Counted from the stretch's first letter, positions 1-9,790 are shown. The stretch: DNA of 64,000 nt from Streptococcus parasanguinis CC87K (GCF_000507765.1 NZ_KI669401.1:186001-250000), one strand, 5' to 3'. The notes: generated by a model not told the origin, from the letters alone. Numbers and translations: made by a program.

Positions 1-2
1 TG

Positions 3-563
3 GTCCTTTCTAAAGATGTCTTGGCAGTTGGTATCTCACAACGTACAGATGCTGCATCAATTGAAAAATTGTTGGTAAACATCTTCAAGAAGAACGTTGG
101 CTTCAAGAAAGTATTGGCCTTCGAATTTGCGAACAACCGTAAATTCATGCACTTGGATACAGTATTCACAATGGTGGACTACGATAAATTCACTATCCAC
201 CCAGAAATCCAAGGCAACCTTCGCGTCTTCTCTGTAACATATGAAAATGAAGCATTGAAGATTGTTGAAGAAAAAGGTGATTTGGCTGAATTGCTTGCTG
301 AAAACCTTGGTGTTGAAAAAGTTACATTGATCCCTTGTGGTGATGGCAATGTGGTTGCAGCTGCTCGTGAACAATGGAACGACGGTTCAAATACTCTTAC
401 AATCGCACCTGGTGTAGTAGTTGTATACGATCGTAACACAGTTACAAACAAGAAATTAGAAGAATACGGACTTCGTTTGATTAAGATCCGCGGAAGTGAA
501 TTGGTTCGCGGTCGTGGTGGACCTCGTTGTATGTCAATGCCATTTGAACGTGAAGAAATCTAA
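3..563 (+). CDS. arcA: Arginine deiminase, C-terminal part (5' truncated by window edge)
   Basis: Hydrolyses arginine to citrulline and ammonia, the first step of the cytoplasmic arginine deiminase pathway. The reading frame is open from base 3, reading [19 protein letters not shown], so the gene begins before the window and only about 186 C-terminal residues are present. The C-terminal motif [15 protein letters not shown] contains the catalytic cysteine of the guanidine-modifying enzyme family. The frame continues upstream of the TTG at 21, which is therefore not a start. arcB follows after an 85-bp gap with potential RNA hairpins, consistent with co-transcription as arcABCDT. Identity is secure from the motif and the neighbouring genes. 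Confidence 0.97.
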   Translation, partial: VLSKDVLAVGISQRTDAASIEKLLVNIFKKNVGFKKVLAFEFANNRKFMHLDTVFTMVDYDKFTIHPEIQGNLRVFSVTYENEALKIVEEKGDLAELLAENLGVEKVTLIPCGDGNVVAAAREQWNDGSNTLTIAPGVVVVYDRNTVTNKKLEEYGLRLIKIRGSELVRGRGGPRCMSMPFEREEI

Positions 564-568
564 TAGAG

Positions 569-601
569 AAGACCGAGAGCTGGTCTTGAGGGATCAGCTC
601 T
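569..601 (+). promoter_or_regulatory. Two overlapping alternative hairpins in the arcA-arcB gap
   Basis: AAGACC (569-574) can pair with GGTCTT (582-587), while AGAGCTG (576-582) can pair with CAGCTCT (595-601). The two helices share bases, so they exclude each other. The second is followed by a pyrimidine-rich stretch rather than a clean T-run. This may be a weak attenuator or an mRNA processing site; the function is inferred. Confidence 0.35.
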
Positions 602-648
602 TCCTTCTTACTGATCAATACTAGAAAGAAAATAGGAGACAATTAGAA

Positions 649-1665
649 ATGACAGATTCAGTATTCCAAGGACGTAGCTTCTTGGCAGAAAAAGACTTTA
701 CACGTGCAGAGTTAGAATACCTTATCGGACTTTCAGCTCACTTGAAAGACCTTAAAAAACGCAACATTGAACACCACTATCTTGCTGGTAAAAACATTGC
801 GCTTTTGTTTGAAAAAACTTCAACTCGTACTCGTGCTGCCTTCACAACAGCAGCTATCGACCTTGGTGCTCACCCAGAATACCTAGGTGCAAACGACATC
901 CAACTTGGTAAAAAAGAATCTACAGAAGATACTGCTAAAGTTCTTGGACGTATGTTTGACGGTATTGAATTCCGTGGTTTCAGCCAACGTATGGTTGAAG
1001 AATTGGCTGAATTCTCAGGTGTTCCAGTTTGGAATGGTTTGACTGACGAATGGCACCCAACTCAAATGCTTGCAGACTACTTGACAGTTCAAGAAAACTT
1101 TGGACGTTTGGAAGGTTTGACACTTGTATACTGTGGTGATGGACGTAACAACGTTGCGAACAGCCTTCTTGTAACAGGTGCTATCCTTGGTGTGAACGTA
1201 CACATCTTCTCACCAAAAGAACTCTTCCCAGAAAAAGAAATCGTTGAATTGGCAGAAGGATTTGCAAAAGAAAGTGGCGCTCATATCTTGATCACTGAAG
1301 ATGCTGACGAAGCAGTGAAAGGTGCAGACGTACTTTACACTGACGTTTGGGTATCAATGGGTGAAGAAGACAAATTTGCAGAACGTGTTGCCCTTTTGAA
1401 ACCTTACCAAGTAAACATGGATTTGATTAAGAAAGCTGATAACGAAGACTTGATCTTCTTGCACTGCTTGCCAGCCTTCCACGATACAAATACTGTTTAC
1501 GGTAAAGATGTTGCTGAAAAATTCGGCGTAGAAGAAATGGAAGTTACTGACGAAGTGTTCCGCAGCAAATATGCTCGTCACTTTGACCAAGCTGAAAACC
1601 GTATGCACACAATCAAAGCGGTTATGGCAGCTACTCTTGGTAACTTGTACATTCCAAAAGTTTAA
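649..1665 (+). CDS. arcB: Ornithine carbamoyltransferase, catabolic
   Basis: Cytoplasmic enzyme that phosphorolyses citrulline to ornithine and carbamoyl phosphate in the arginine deiminase pathway. The 338-residue length is normal for the family. The carbamoyl-phosphate site STRTR lies near residue 57 (context [12 protein letters not shown]), and HCLPAFHDT is the C-terminal ornithine-binding cysteine motif. An AGGAGA ribosome site precedes the ATG. Its place between arcA and the carbamate kinase gene marks it as the catabolic rather than the biosynthetic (argF) enzyme. Confidence 0.97.
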   Translation: MTDSVFQGRSFLAEKDFTRAELEYLIGLSAHLKDLKKRNIEHHYLAGKNIALLFEKTSTRTRAAFTTAAIDLGAHPEYLGANDIQLGKKESTEDTAKVLGRMFDGIEFRGFSQRMVEELAEFSGVPVWNGLTDEWHPTQMLADYLTVQENFGRLEGLTLVYCGDGRNNVANSLLVTGAILGVNVHIFSPKELFPEKEIVELAEGFAKESGAHILITEDADEAVKGADVLYTDVWVSMGEEDKFAERVALLKPYQVNMDLIKKADNEDLIFLHCLPAFHDTNTVYGKDVAEKFGVEEMEVTDEVFRSKYARHFDQAENRMHTIKAVMAATLGNLYIPKV

Positions 1666-1691
1666 GACTTTATAACCGTATACCAACAGCT

Positions 1692-1733
1692 ATAGGGGCT
1701 GGACTGCTAGCTTTAGTCCTGCTCCTATTTTTT
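1692..1733 (+). terminator. Stem-loop with T-run between arcB and arcC
   Basis: A 14-bp stem (1692-1705 with 1715-1728, one mismatch and one G-U) is followed by TTTTTT. It looks like an intrinsic terminator inside an operon, so it probably lets only part of the transcription reach arcC. No separate strong promoter for arcC was seen. Confidence 0.6.
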
Positions 1734-1750
1734 ATAGAAAGGGATACCTT

Positions 1751-2695
1751 ATGTCAAGAAAAATCGTCGTTGCTTTGGGAGGAAATGCTATTCTCTCATC
1801 TGATCCTTCTGCTCAAGCTCAACAAGAAGCACTTGTAGAAACGGCAAAACACTTAGTCAAATTAATCAAAAACGGGGATGACTTGATCATCACTCACGGA
1901 AATGGTCCTCAAGTAGGGAACCTCTTGCTCCAACACTTGGCAGCAAACTCTGAAAAGAACCCTGCTTTCCCACTTGATTCATTAGTTGCTATGACCGAAG
2001 GAAGCATTGGCTACTGGCTTCAAAATGCTCTTCAAAATGCTCTTCTTGAAGAAGGAATCGAAAAAGACGTGGCTTCTGTTGTGACACAAGTCGTTGTTGA
2101 TAAGAACGACCCAGCTTTTATCAACCTCAGCAAACCAATCGGTCCATTCTACTCAGAAGAAGAAGCAAAAGCAGAAGCTGAAAAATCAGGAGCAACTTTC
2201 AAAGAAGATGCTGGTCGTGGCTGGCGTAAAGTTGTGGCTTCACCAAAACCAGTGGATATCAAAGAAATCAATACCATCCGTACTTTGTTGAACAACGGTC
2301 AAGTCGTTGTAGCTGCCGGTGGTGGCGGTATCCCAGTTGTGAAAGAAGCAGATGGTAGCTTATCTGGTGTTGAAGCGGTAATCGATAAAGACTTCGCCTC
2401 TCAACGTTTGGCTGAATTAGTAGAAGCAGACCTCTTCATCGTTTTGACTGGTGTCGATTATGTCTTTGTCAACTACAACAAACCAGACCAAGCAAAATTG
2501 GAACATGTCAATGTGGCTCAATTGGAAGAGTACATCAAACAAGACCAATTTGCACCAGGAAGCATGCTTCCTAAAGTAGAAGCTGCCATTGCCTTCGTCA
2601 ATGGTCGTCCAGAAGGAAAAGCAGTTATTACGTCACTTGAAAACCTTGGCGCTTTGATTGAGTCTGAAAGTGGAACAATCATCCAAAAAGACTAA
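1751..2695 (+). CDS. arcC: Carbamate kinase
   Basis: Transfers phosphate from carbamoyl phosphate to ADP, giving ATP, ammonia and CO2: the energy-yielding step of arginine catabolism. The 314-residue length is typical. N-terminal [14 protein letters not shown] is the amino-acid kinase glycine loop, [11 protein letters not shown] the substrate-binding region, and [10 protein letters not shown] the second glycine-rich motif. An AGAAAGG ribosome site precedes the ATG at 1751. It lies downstream of a terminator-like hairpin, which may lower its expression relative to arcA and arcB. Confidence 0.97.
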   Translation: MSRKIVVALGGNAILSSDPSAQAQQEALVETAKHLVKLIKNGDDLIITHGNGPQVGNLLLQHLAANSEKNPAFPLDSLVAMTEGSIGYWLQNALQNALLEEGIEKDVASVVTQVVVDKNDPAFINLSKPIGPFYSEEEAKAEAEKSGATFKEDAGRGWRKVVASPKPVDIKEINTIRTLLNNGQVVVAAGGGGIPVVKEADGSLSGVEAVIDKDFASQRLAELVEADLFIVLTGVDYVFVNYNKPDQAKLEHVNVAQLEEYIKQDQFAPGSMLPKVEAAIAFVNGRPEGKAVITSLENLGALIESESGTIIQKD

Positions 2696-2734
2696 TGAAA
2701 AATTAGGAAAAAACTAGTATTTTAAAGCTTATTG

Positions 2735-2784
2735 TGATAGAATAAATCTATAGGTAAGCGTTTTACAAGATGCTCTTGTAAAAC
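2735..2784 (+). promoter_or_regulatory. arcD leader: candidate extended -10, cre-like core and perfect hairpin
   Basis: TGATAGAAT (2735-2743) resembles an extended -10 without a good -35. GTAAGCGTTTTACA (2754-2767) resembles a CcpA cre core but misses outer consensus positions. GTTTTACAAG (2760-2769) pairs perfectly with CTTGTAAAAC (2775-2784) over a 5-nt loop. No T-run follows, so this is not an obvious terminator; it may be an mRNA processing or stability element. Roles are inferred. Confidence 0.35.
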
Positions 2785-2819
2785 ATCACTCACACTTTGT
2801 TGCGTTAGGAGGAAGACAA

Positions 2820-4334
2820 ATGAGTGAAAAAGCTAAAAAAGGGTTTAAGATGCCTTCATCTTATACCGTATTGTTGATCATCATTGCTATTATGGCAGTG
2901 TTGACTTGGATTATCCCAGCTGGAGCTTTTGTGGATGGTGTTTATAAGTCACAACCGCAAAATCCTCAAGGGATTTGGGATGTCTTGATGGCTCCTGTTC
3001 GTGCCATGCTAGGAACAACACCTGAAAAAGGTTCGTTGATTAAAGAAACTAGTGCGGCGATTGATGTAGCCTTCTTCATCTTAATGGTTGGTGGTTTCCT
3101 TGGTGTTGTCAATGAAACTGGGATGCTAGACACTGGTATTGCTTCCATCGTGAAGAAATACAAAGGTCGCGAAAAAATGTTGATTTTGGTTCTTATGCCT
3201 TTGTTTGCTCTTGGTGGTACAACGTATGGTATGGGTGAAGAAACCATGGCTTTCTATCCTCTCCTTGTGCCAGTTATGATGGCCGTTGGATTTGATAGTT
3301 TGACTGGGGTAGCCATTATCTTGCTCGGTTCACAGATTGGATGTTTGGCATCTACCTTGAACCCATTTGCAACAGGTATCGCATCTTCAACTGCAGGTGT
3401 TGGTCTTGGTGAAGGTATCATCCTTCGTTTGATTTTCTGGGTTGTCTTAACTGGTCTTAGCACTTGGTTTGTTTACAAGTATGCAGATAAGATCCAAAAA
3501 GACCCAACCAAATCTCTCACCTATGCAACTCGTGATGAAGATATGAAATTCTTCAATGTTGGTGAAGATGATGAAAATGTTAATTCAACTCTTTCAAAGA
3601 AACAAAAACAAGTCTTTGTACTCTTTGTTTTGACCTTTGTCTTGATGGTCTTGAGTTTCATTCCTTGGAATGATCTCCATGTTACTATTTTCAGTGACTT
3701 TAATACTTGGTTAACAGGCCTTCCAGTAGTTGGTAAGATTGTTGGTACTTCAACTCAAGCTCTCGGTTCATGGTACTTCCCTGAAGGAGCAATGCTCTTT
3801 GCCTTTATGGGTATTTTAATCGGTATTGTTTACGGATTGAAAGAAGAAAAAATTATTTCATCCTTCATGAATGGTGCAGCTGACCTCTTGAGTGTTGCTC
3901 TTATCGTAGCAATCGCTCGTGGTATCCAAGTCATCATGAACAACGGTATGATCACTGATACTATCTTGAACTGGGGTAAAGAAGGACTCAGTGGACTTTC
4001 ATCTCAAGTTTTCATCGTCTTGACTTACATTTTCTACTTGCCAATGTCATTCTTGATCCCATCATCATCTGGTCTTGCCAGCGCGACAATGGGTATCATG
4101 GCTCCTCTTGGAGAATTCGTACATGTACGTCCTAGCTTGATCATCACTGCCTACCAATCAGCATCTGGTGTTTTGAACTTGATCGCACCAACTTCTGGTA
4201 TTGTAATGGGAGCTCTTGCTCTTGGACGCATCAACATTGCTACTTGGTGGAAATTCATGGCAAAACTTGTTGTTGCAATTATAGTAGTAACAATTGTTCT
4301 CCTTCTTCTTGGAACCTTCGTTACATTCTTATAA
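2820..4334 (+). CDS. arcD: Arginine/ornithine antiporter, YfcC-like membrane protein
   Basis: Exchanges external arginine for internal ornithine across the cytoplasmic membrane, so the pathway needs no energy for uptake. The 504-residue protein has about a dozen hydrophobic segments, starting with residues 14-36, and a charged cytoplasmic loop around residues 220-260. It resembles the YfcC/C4-dicarboxylate-type permeases used as ArcD in streptococci. The arginine/ornithine specificity is inferred from its position between arcC and arcT. AGGAGG lies just upstream of the ATG. Confidence 0.9.
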   Translation: MSEKAKKGFKMPSSYTVLLIIIAIMAVLTWIIPAGAFVDGVYKSQPQNPQGIWDVLMAPVRAMLGTTPEKGSLIKETSAAIDVAFFILMVGGFLGVVNETGMLDTGIASIVKKYKGREKMLILVLMPLFALGGTTYGMGEETMAFYPLLVPVMMAVGFDSLTGVAIILLGSQIGCLASTLNPFATGIASSTAGVGLGEGIILRLIFWVVLTGLSTWFVYKYADKIQKDPTKSLTYATRDEDMKFFNVGEDDENVNSTLSKKQKQVFVLFVLTFVLMVLSFIPWNDLHVTIFSDFNTWLTGLPVVGKIVGTSTQALGSWYFPEGAMLFAFMGILIGIVYGLKEEKIISSFMNGAADLLSVALIVAIARGIQVIMNNGMITDTILNWGKEGLSGLSSQVFIVLTYIFYLPMSFLIPSSSGLASATMGIMAPLGEFVHVRPSLIITAYQSASGVLNLIAPTSGIVMGALALGRINIATWWKFMAKLVVAIIVVTIVLLLLGTFVTFL

Positions 4335-4353
4335 GAAGTGAGTGAGGTGTTTC

Positions 4354-5688
4354 ATGAAAAATAGAATAAAGGACGATGTGAAAGAGCAGTTTTTAGACTC
4401 TCTTCAAACCATCATTTCTTACCCTTCTGTATTAAATGAAGGGGAAAATGGAACACCGTTTGGACAAGCTATCCAAGATGTCCTAGAAAAAACCTTAGAG
4501 CTTGCTCGAGAATTAGGTTTTCAAACCTATATAGATCCTGAAGGATACTATGGATATGCAGAGATCGGTCAGGGGGAAGAACTCCTGGCCGTTCTTTGTC
4601 ACTTGGATGTTGTTCCAGCCGGTGATCTGAAAGATTGGCAAACGCCAGCCTTTGAAGCGACTGTTGTCGGTGACTATCTAGTAGGTCGTGGTGTACAGGA
4701 TGATAAGGGGCCGTCACTCGCTGCTCTCTATGCAGTTAAGAGTTTGCTGGATGATGGCATCCAGTTTACCAAACGAATCCGCTTTATCTTTGGGACGGAT
4801 GAAGAAACCTTGTGGCGGTGTATGAACCGCTACAATCAAATTGAAGAACAAGCAGATCTTGGGTTTGCACCGGATTCCTCTTTCCCTTTAACCTATGCTG
4901 AAAAAGGCTTATTACAAGTGAAATTGCATGGTCCAGGTTGGGATGATCTTCCCTTACAGGCTGGTCAGGCCCTCAATGTTGTTCCAGACAAGGCGACCTA
5001 TGCTGGTCATCGTTTGGAAGAGTTGCTTCCTGTTTTGGATCAAAGTGGGGTTCAGTATAGCCAAACAGAAAATTCTGTAACGGTTTTGGGTGTTTCCAAG
5101 CACTCTAAAGATGCAGCTGAAGGAGTGAATGCCATTGTCGGTTTAGCGGAAAGTTTATCCCTCATTCAACCCCATCCAGCCTTGCTCTTTATCGCAGATG
5201 CAGTTGGTGAGGATGCAACTGGTGAGGCTCTATTTGGCCCTATTTCAGATGAACCAAGTGGCGATCTTTCCTTTAATCTTGCGACCCTTGTGATCGATCA
5301 AGAACAATCGGAAATCGGGATTGATATCCGGATCCCCGTCTTAGCAGATAAGGAGGCCTTGGTAGCTCGTTTGCAAGAAATTGCAGCTAGCTATCAGTTG
5401 GAATATGAAGAGTTTGATTATCTGGCTCCTTTATATGTTCCTTTGGATAGTCCTTTAGTCAGCTCTCTGATGGCCGTCTACCAGGAAGAAACTGGTGATA
5501 AGACGCCAGCTATGTCTTCTGGTGGTGCGACATTTGCGCGGACCATGGAGAATTGTGTTGCTTTTGGGGCTCTTTTCCCAGGTGCAGAACAGACCGAGCA
5601 CCAAGCCAATGAACGTGCAAAAATTGAAGATCTCTATGCTGCGATGGAAATCTATCGAGAAGCCATTCAACGCCTAGCCACCATATAA
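4354..5688 (+). CDS. arcT: M20-family (Sapep-type) dipeptidase of the arc operon
   Basis: Metal-dependent exopeptidase of the M20 family, called ArcT in streptococcal arginine deiminase operons; a role in freeing arginine from peptides is a plausible inference. Visible motifs are LAVLCHLDVVPAGD (first metal ligands, near residue 80), GRGVQDDKGP (bridging aspartate) and FGTDEETLWRC (catalytic glutamate pair). I use ATG 4354, which has GAGGTG about 6 nt upstream, rather than GTG 4342, giving 444 residues. It starts 19 bp after the arcD stop, so it is co-transcribed. It ends at a bidirectional terminator. Confidence 0.87.
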   Translation: MKNRIKDDVKEQFLDSLQTIISYPSVLNEGENGTPFGQAIQDVLEKTLELARELGFQTYIDPEGYYGYAEIGQGEELLAVLCHLDVVPAGDLKDWQTPAFEATVVGDYLVGRGVQDDKGPSLAALYAVKSLLDDGIQFTKRIRFIFGTDEETLWRCMNRYNQIEEQADLGFAPDSSFPLTYAEKGLLQVKLHGPGWDDLPLQAGQALNVVPDKATYAGHRLEELLPVLDQSGVQYSQTENSVTVLGVSKHSKDAAEGVNAIVGLAESLSLIQPHPALLFIADAVGEDATGEALFGPISDEPSGDLSFNLATLVIDQEQSEIGIDIRIPVLADKEALVARLQEIAASYQLEYEEFDYLAPLYVPLDSPLVSSLMAVYQEETGDKTPAMSSGGATFARTMENCVAFGALFPGAEQTEHQANERAKIEDLYAAMEIYREAIQRLATI

Positions 5689-5722
5689 AAAAGTTTGGAA
5701 ACTTGGTTTCCAAACTTTTTAT
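5688..5722. terminator. Bidirectional terminator between arcT and argR
   Basis: A perfect 12-bp stem (5691-5702 with 5706-5717) and TTG loop, with A-rich and T-rich flanks. It serves arcT rightward and the argR transcript leftward; its right edge overlaps the last codons of argR. Confidence 0.9.
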
Positions 5723-6189
5723 TTACTAAAGAAGAAGGGTGGGGTGAATTCTTTTAATTTTTCAAAACAATCCAAAGCTCCTTGGTTGTCTTCGCAGATA
5801 ACCAAACAGACATCATCTCCACAGATGGTGGCTACAATTTCTTGGAGTTCCAATGCATCTAAGATAGCTCCAAAGGATTGGGCCAGACCTGGAAGAGTTT
5901 TTACAACGACCTGGTTTTGAACGGGCCGTAACATAACTAAGGCATCTTCCATATACATCCGCAGGCGCTTTTCCCAACGGGAAGGAGCGATGGTGTTCAT
6001 GGCATAGTAGGAACTATCCCCCTCGTTAATTTTTACCAAATTCAAGGATTTGACATCCCGTGAAAGGGTGGACTGGGTAACGAGAACACCATTGGCTTCT
6101 AAGGCTTCCTGGAGTTCTTGTTGGGTATGAATCCTACGCTCAGAAATGATCGAGCGGATCAAGCGATGGCGGCTTTCAATTTTATTCAT
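5719..6189 (-). CDS. argR: ArgR/AhrC-family arginine-responsive regulator
   Basis: Winged-helix DNA-binding protein with a C-terminal arginine-binding hexamerization domain. The 156 residues are normal length. The N-terminus ([19 protein letters not shown]) and the segment [18 protein letters not shown] are the family's winged helix. The C-terminal [13 protein letters not shown] matches the arginine-binding region (family GTIAGDDT), with some divergence. It faces the arc operon across a shared terminator and is followed in the same strand context by queA, an arrangement known for regulators of streptococcal arc genes (sometimes named arcR). Control of arc genes here is inferred. Confidence 0.9.
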   Translation of the reverse strand: MNKIESRHRLIRSIISERRIHTQQELQEALEANGVLVTQSTLSRDVKSLNLVKINEGDSSYYAMNTIAPSRWEKRLRMYMEDALVMLRPVQNQVVVKTLPGLAQSFGAILDALELQEIVATICGDDVCLVICEDNQGALDCFEKLKEFTPPFFFSK

Positions 6190-6200
6190 GAGAGACTCCT

Positions 6201-7229
6201 TTACTTGATGAACATAGCATCCCCGAAACTGAAGAACCGGTAGCGTTCTTGAATCGCATGGTGGTATGCTTCTAGGGTTAATTCACGGCCGGCAAAGGCA
6301 GAAACCAACATGACCAGAGTTGATTTTGGAAGGTGGAAGTTGGTAGAAAAAGCATCGACGACTTTCCATTCATAACCTGGTTTGATAAAAATATTGGTCC
6401 AGCCTGAATCGGCTTGGATATCACCATCAAATTTGTTTCCAATCGTTTCAAGAGTTCGGATAGAAGTCGTTCCGACGGCTACGATGCGTTTCCCTGCAGC
6501 TTTTACCTGACGAAGGGTCGCAGCAGCTTCTTCAGAAAGTTGGTAGAATTCAGAGTGCATCTCATGGTCTTCAAGATTGTCCACAGATACTGGACGGAAG
6601 GTTCCTAGGCCCACATGAAGGGTCAAATAGACCAGGTGAACCCCTTTTGCTTCAATTTTTTGGAGCAATTCTTGGGTGAAATGAAGACCTGCCGTCGGAG
6701 CTGCAGCAGAACCATTTTCTTTGGCGTAAACGGTTTGGTAGCGCTCGCGGTCAGCAAGCTTTTCGTGAATATAGGGAGGAAGTGGCATTTCGCCAAGGCT
6801 TTCTAGAACTTCTAAAAAGATCCCTTGATAGTGGAAGCGAACGATGCGGCCTCCATGCTCCAATTCTTCCTCAACAGTTGCAGTCAAACGACCATCTCCG
6901 AAGCTGACTGTGGCACCTACCTTTAAGCGTTTTGCAGGTTTTGCCAAGACTTCCCAACAGTCATCTTGCGTATTTTTAAGGAGAAGGAATTCGACGTGAC
7001 CACCTGTTTCTGGTTTGACTCCATGAAGACGGGCAGGTAGCACGCGCGTATTGTTCATGACAAGAGCATCTCCTGGCTCCAATTCATCCAAAATTGCATC
7101 AAAATGACGGTCTTGGAATTGCCCTGTTTTTCGATCAAGGATCAAGAGTTTAGAGGCATCTCGTTTTTCAAGAGGGGTTTGGGCAATCAGTTCTTCAGGC
7201 AAATCAAAGTCAAAGTCGTTGGTATTCAT
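6201..7229 (-). CDS. queA: S-adenosylmethionine:tRNA ribosyltransferase-isomerase
   Basis: Adds the epoxycyclopentane-diol moiety from SAM to 7-aminomethyl-deazaguanine in tRNA, the penultimate step of queuosine synthesis. The 342 residues match the family. Recognisable segments are the N-terminal [23 protein letters not shown], the central [10 protein letters not shown] motif and [12 protein letters not shown]. It lies 11 bp upstream of argR on the same strand, so the two may be co-transcribed. Identity is secure. Confidence 0.97.
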   Translation of the reverse strand: MNTNDFDFDLPEELIAQTPLEKRDASKLLILDRKTGQFQDRHFDAILDELEPGDALVMNNTRVLPARLHGVKPETGGHVEFLLLKNTQDDCWEVLAKPAKRLKVGATVSFGDGRLTATVEEELEHGGRIVRFHYQGIFLEVLESLGEMPLPPYIHEKLADRERYQTVYAKENGSAAAPTAGLHFTQELLQKIEAKGVHLVYLTLHVGLGTFRPVSVDNLEDHEMHSEFYQLSEEAAATLRQVKAAGKRIVAVGTTSIRTLETIGNKFDGDIQADSGWTNIFIKPGYEWKVVDAFSTNFHLPKSTLVMLVSAFAGRELTLEAYHHAIQERYRFFSFGDAMFIK

Positions 7230-7240
7230 TTGCGCTCCTT

Positions 7241-7411
7241 TTATAATAAATTTGTGAGTAGATAGATGGTAGTCCCGACAGCTAAGAGCATCAGGCAGAT
7301 TCCCATCAAAAAGATCAGGACCTTGAGAATCTTTCTTTGATGAATCAAGAAAGATAAGAGAAAGACAAGGAGTCCGATCAAAAAAATGATGAATAATAGT
7401 GATACAATCAT
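7241..7411 (-). CDS. Small two-helix membrane protein, function unknown
   Basis: A hydrophobic protein of about 56 residues ([17 protein letters not shown] onward) with two predicted membrane helices separated by the charged HQRKILK. It lies 11 bp upstream of queA on the same strand. The frame is open from 7477, but a TATAAT-like -10 (complement of 7419-7424) overlaps the in-frame ATG at 7420, so ATG 7411 is preferred; the longer forms remain possible. No conserved function is recognised. It could be the first gene of the queA-argR transcript. Confidence 0.5.
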   Translation of the reverse strand: MIVSLLFIIFLIGLLVFLLSFLIHQRKILKVLIFLMGICLMLLAVGTTIYLLTNLL

Positions 7412-7477
7412 ACCTTTCATTATATCATGAATCGACTTGAAAATGAAAAAAATGCCAGAAAAAGATAGCGGTTTCAC

Positions 7478-7506
7478 TTGACAAAAATTGGTCTATACCA
7501 TATAAT
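7478..7506 (+). promoter_or_regulatory. nagB promoter with NagR-type (dre) operator in the spacer
   Basis: TTGACA (7478-7483) and TATAAT (7501-7506) are separated by exactly 17 bp. Within the spacer ATTGGTCTATACCAT (7487-7501) is the complement of the GntR-family NagR/YvoA dre consensus TGGTATAGACCA. A repressor bound here would block RNA polymerase, with relief by glucosamine-6-phosphate. Sequence is direct; the regulator assignment is by known motif. Confidence 0.85.
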
Positions 7507-7536
7507 AAAAGCATAGAGAAATAGGAGGTCTATCCA

Positions 7537-8244
7537 ATGAAAATTATTGAAGTAAAGGACCAAATTGAAGGTGGAAAAGTTGCCTTTGATATATTAAAAG
7601 AAACCTTAAAGGAAGGTGCTCAAACCTTAGGTCTTGCGACTGGAAGCAGTCCCCTTGAGTTTTATAAACAAATTCGTGAAAGTGATTTGGATCTGTCTAC
7701 TCTAATCAGTGTAAACTTAGACGAATACGTAGGCTTGACGGGAGATGATCCTCAATCTTATCGTTACTTCATGGAGAAAAATCTCTTTGATGCCAAACCG
7801 TTCAAAGAAAGCTATCTCCCATCAGGTGTTGAAGAATCTGCCGATCAAGAAGTGATCCGTTATAACAAAATACTCGAAGACCATCCAGTGGATCTTCAAA
7901 TCTTGGGAATCGGACGCAATGGGCATATCGGTTTTAATGAGCCAGGGACATCCTTTGATAGTCAGACCCATTTAGTACAGTTGGATGACTCTACCATTGA
8001 AGCTAATTCTCGTTTCTTTGATAAGATCGAAGATGTACCAACTCAAGCCATTTCGATGGGGATTGCCAATATCTTAGCAGCGAAATCGATTGTCTTGTTT
8101 GCCTATGGGGAATCGAAAGCTCAAGCGATCAAAGGTACGGTAGAAGGTGAAAGGACAGAAAAAGTGCCAGCTAGTGCCCTTCAAGGACATCCAAATGTGA
8201 CCATTATTGCGGATAAGGAAGCTTTGAGCTTGTTAAGTCGATAA
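7537..8244 (+). CDS. nagB: Glucosamine-6-phosphate deaminase
   Basis: Converts glucosamine-6-phosphate to fructose-6-phosphate and ammonia, feeding amino sugars into glycolysis. The 235-residue protein has [13 protein letters not shown] (substrate-phosphate loop), [10 protein letters not shown] with the catalytic Asp near residue 62, and [14 protein letters not shown] with the catalytic His near residue 130. The short Gram-positive form lacks the C-terminal extension of the Escherichia coli allosteric enzyme. AGGAGG lies upstream of ATG 7537. The gene is a single cistron with its own promoter, NagR-type operator and terminator. Confidence 0.97.
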   Translation: MKIIEVKDQIEGGKVAFDILKETLKEGAQTLGLATGSSPLEFYKQIRESDLDLSTLISVNLDEYVGLTGDDPQSYRYFMEKNLFDAKPFKESYLPSGVEESADQEVIRYNKILEDHPVDLQILGIGRNGHIGFNEPGTSFDSQTHLVQLDDSTIEANSRFFDKIEDVPTQAISMGIANILAAKSIVLFAYGESKAQAIKGTVEGERTEKVPASALQGHPNVTIIADKEALSLLSR

Positions 8245-8252
8245 AAAACAGG

Positions 8253-8290
8253 ACCTATCGCCGATTTATTCAGGCCAGATAGGTTTTTTT
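8253..8290 (+). terminator. nagB terminator
   Basis: ACCTATC (8253-8259) pairs with GATAGGT (8278-8284), followed by a run of T residues. The loop is about 18 nt and could pair further internally (GCC with GGC). Confidence 0.8.
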
Positions 8291-8303
8291 CTGCTTCAAA
8301 ATA

Positions 8304-8312
8304 TGGTACAAT
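8304..8312 (+). promoter_or_regulatory. Candidate extended -10 promoter for dacA with long leader
   Basis: TGGTACAAT (8304-8312) is an extended -10 element; no convincing -35 is seen. The start codon is about 120 nt further on, leaving a long leader that contains a possible weak stem (GAGGGCTA with TAGCCTC, about 8376-8400). No known riboswitch is recognised in it. Confidence 0.5.
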
Positions 8313-8439
8313 ACAAGTAATTATCTGCTGTGATTAGCTCTTTTCATCTACTGGGAGACAAGAGGAAAGGGCATGAGGGCTAGAAGCTTATTTTAGCCTC
8401 CAGCTGATTAGTCTGTTATATGTTATAAAGGAAAAGTTT

Positions 8440-9786
8440 ATGATAAAAAAATATTTGATCCATATTTGCCTCCTTCTGAGTCTCTTATGCCAGCCAATTC
8501 TAGCGAGTGCGGATGAATTGGTGGATATGGCGCAAAAGATGTACCCAAATGACAATGTCCAAGCCATTAACCGTCCGCATTCTTCGCTTGTTATTGATGG
8601 AAATACAGGAAATGTTCTTTGGAAGGACAATATCGATGAAGTCAGAGATCCTGCCAGCATGAGTAAGCTCATGACGCTCTATCTCTTGTTTGAAGATATG
8701 GCAAATGGCAAGATCAGTAAGGATACAGTGATCAAGGCGACCGCTTCAGACCAAGCGATCGGAAAGATCTATGAGATCTCCAACAATAATATTGTTGCTG
8801 GGGTAGACTACACAATTCCTGAGTTGATTACCATGACAGTGGTTCCATCCTCAAATGTATCGACCCTCATGTTGGCCAATCTTATGTCCAACAATGATCC
8901 AGATGCCTTTATCGAGCGCATGAATGCCAAGGCTAAGGAATTAGGGATGACCAATACGGTCTGGAATAACCCGAGTGGGGCGGCCATCTCCACCTTGCAA
9001 GGCTACTATCAGGTAAACAATTATCCAAATGATGCGGCCAATCAGACAACTGCGCGTGATTTAGGGATTTTGGTCTATCATTTTATCAATCAATACCCAG
9101 ATATTTTAAACTATACCAATCAAGCACAAGTCACGGTCAAAAAAGGGACTCCGTATGAGGAAACCTTTGATACCTACAATTATTCATTGCCAGGAGCCAA
9201 GTATGCTTTGAAAGGTGTGGATGGTTTAAAAACTGGATCAAGCCCTCGTGGAGCTTTCAACTATATCGCGACCATCAAACGGGGCAATCAGCGCTTAATT
9301 GCTGTCATTATGGGCGTAGGAGATTGGGCAGACCAAGATGGGGAATATTACCGTCACCCGTTTGGCAATGCCTTGATCGAAAAAGCCTATAAAGATTTTG
9401 GCTATAAAAAATTGCTAGATGCAGGTGTCCAGAAGATTGACGGAAAGACCTATACACTTGAAAAACCCTTCTATGCAACGGTTAAAAAAGGTGCTAAAGA
9501 ACCGACCCTTGCGGTAAAAGATGGCTATCTGACAGTAGATAATGATCTCTACACGTTGTCTGAAGGTATCCGAGATGATATGAAGGTGGAAGAAGGATCC
9601 AAGCCAGAGCTTGTCAAAGAAACAGCAAGTGGGAAAAAGACAACGGCTAAGCACAGTAAATGGCTTTCGCTAGATCACTTCCTGATCTTGATTCCAATTC
9701 TCATTCTTGTTATCATTCTCTCGATTGAAAAACAAAGTCGTGAGAGACGCAAAAAAGAGGCTCAAAAGCGCTATAATAAAGAATAA
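8440..9786 (+). CDS. dacA: D-alanyl-D-alanine carboxypeptidase (low-mass PBP)
   Basis: Trims the terminal D-Ala from peptidoglycan pentapeptides outside the membrane. Residues 1-24 are a signal peptide ending ASADE. The penicillin-binding motifs are in order: SMSK with the active serine (near residue 75), the SSN motif (VPSSNVS, near 137) and KTG in GLKTGSSP (near 266). A C-terminal domain follows, then a hydrophobic segment (about 412-427) and a basic tail, which anchor the enzyme to the membrane. At 448 residues it is somewhat longer than the usual streptococcal enzyme of about 410. AAAGGA precedes the ATG. Confidence 0.93.
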   Translation: MIKKYLIHICLLLSLLCQPILASADELVDMAQKMYPNDNVQAINRPHSSLVIDGNTGNVLWKDNIDEVRDPASMSKLMTLYLLFEDMANGKISKDTVIKATASDQAIGKIYEISNNNIVAGVDYTIPELITMTVVPSSNVSTLMLANLMSNNDPDAFIERMNAKAKELGMTNTVWNNPSGAAISTLQGYYQVNNYPNDAANQTTARDLGILVYHFINQYPDILNYTNQAQVTVKKGTPYEETFDTYNYSLPGAKYALKGVDGLKTGSSPRGAFNYIATIKRGNQRLIAVIMGVGDWADQDGEYYRHPFGNALIEKAYKDFGYKKLLDAGVQKIDGKTYTLEKPFYATVKKGAKEPTLAVKDGYLTVDNDLYTLSEGIRDDMKVEEGSKPELVKETASGKKTTAKHSKWLSLDHFLILIPILILVIILSIEKQSRERRKKEAQKRYNKE

Positions 9787-9790
9787 AATA

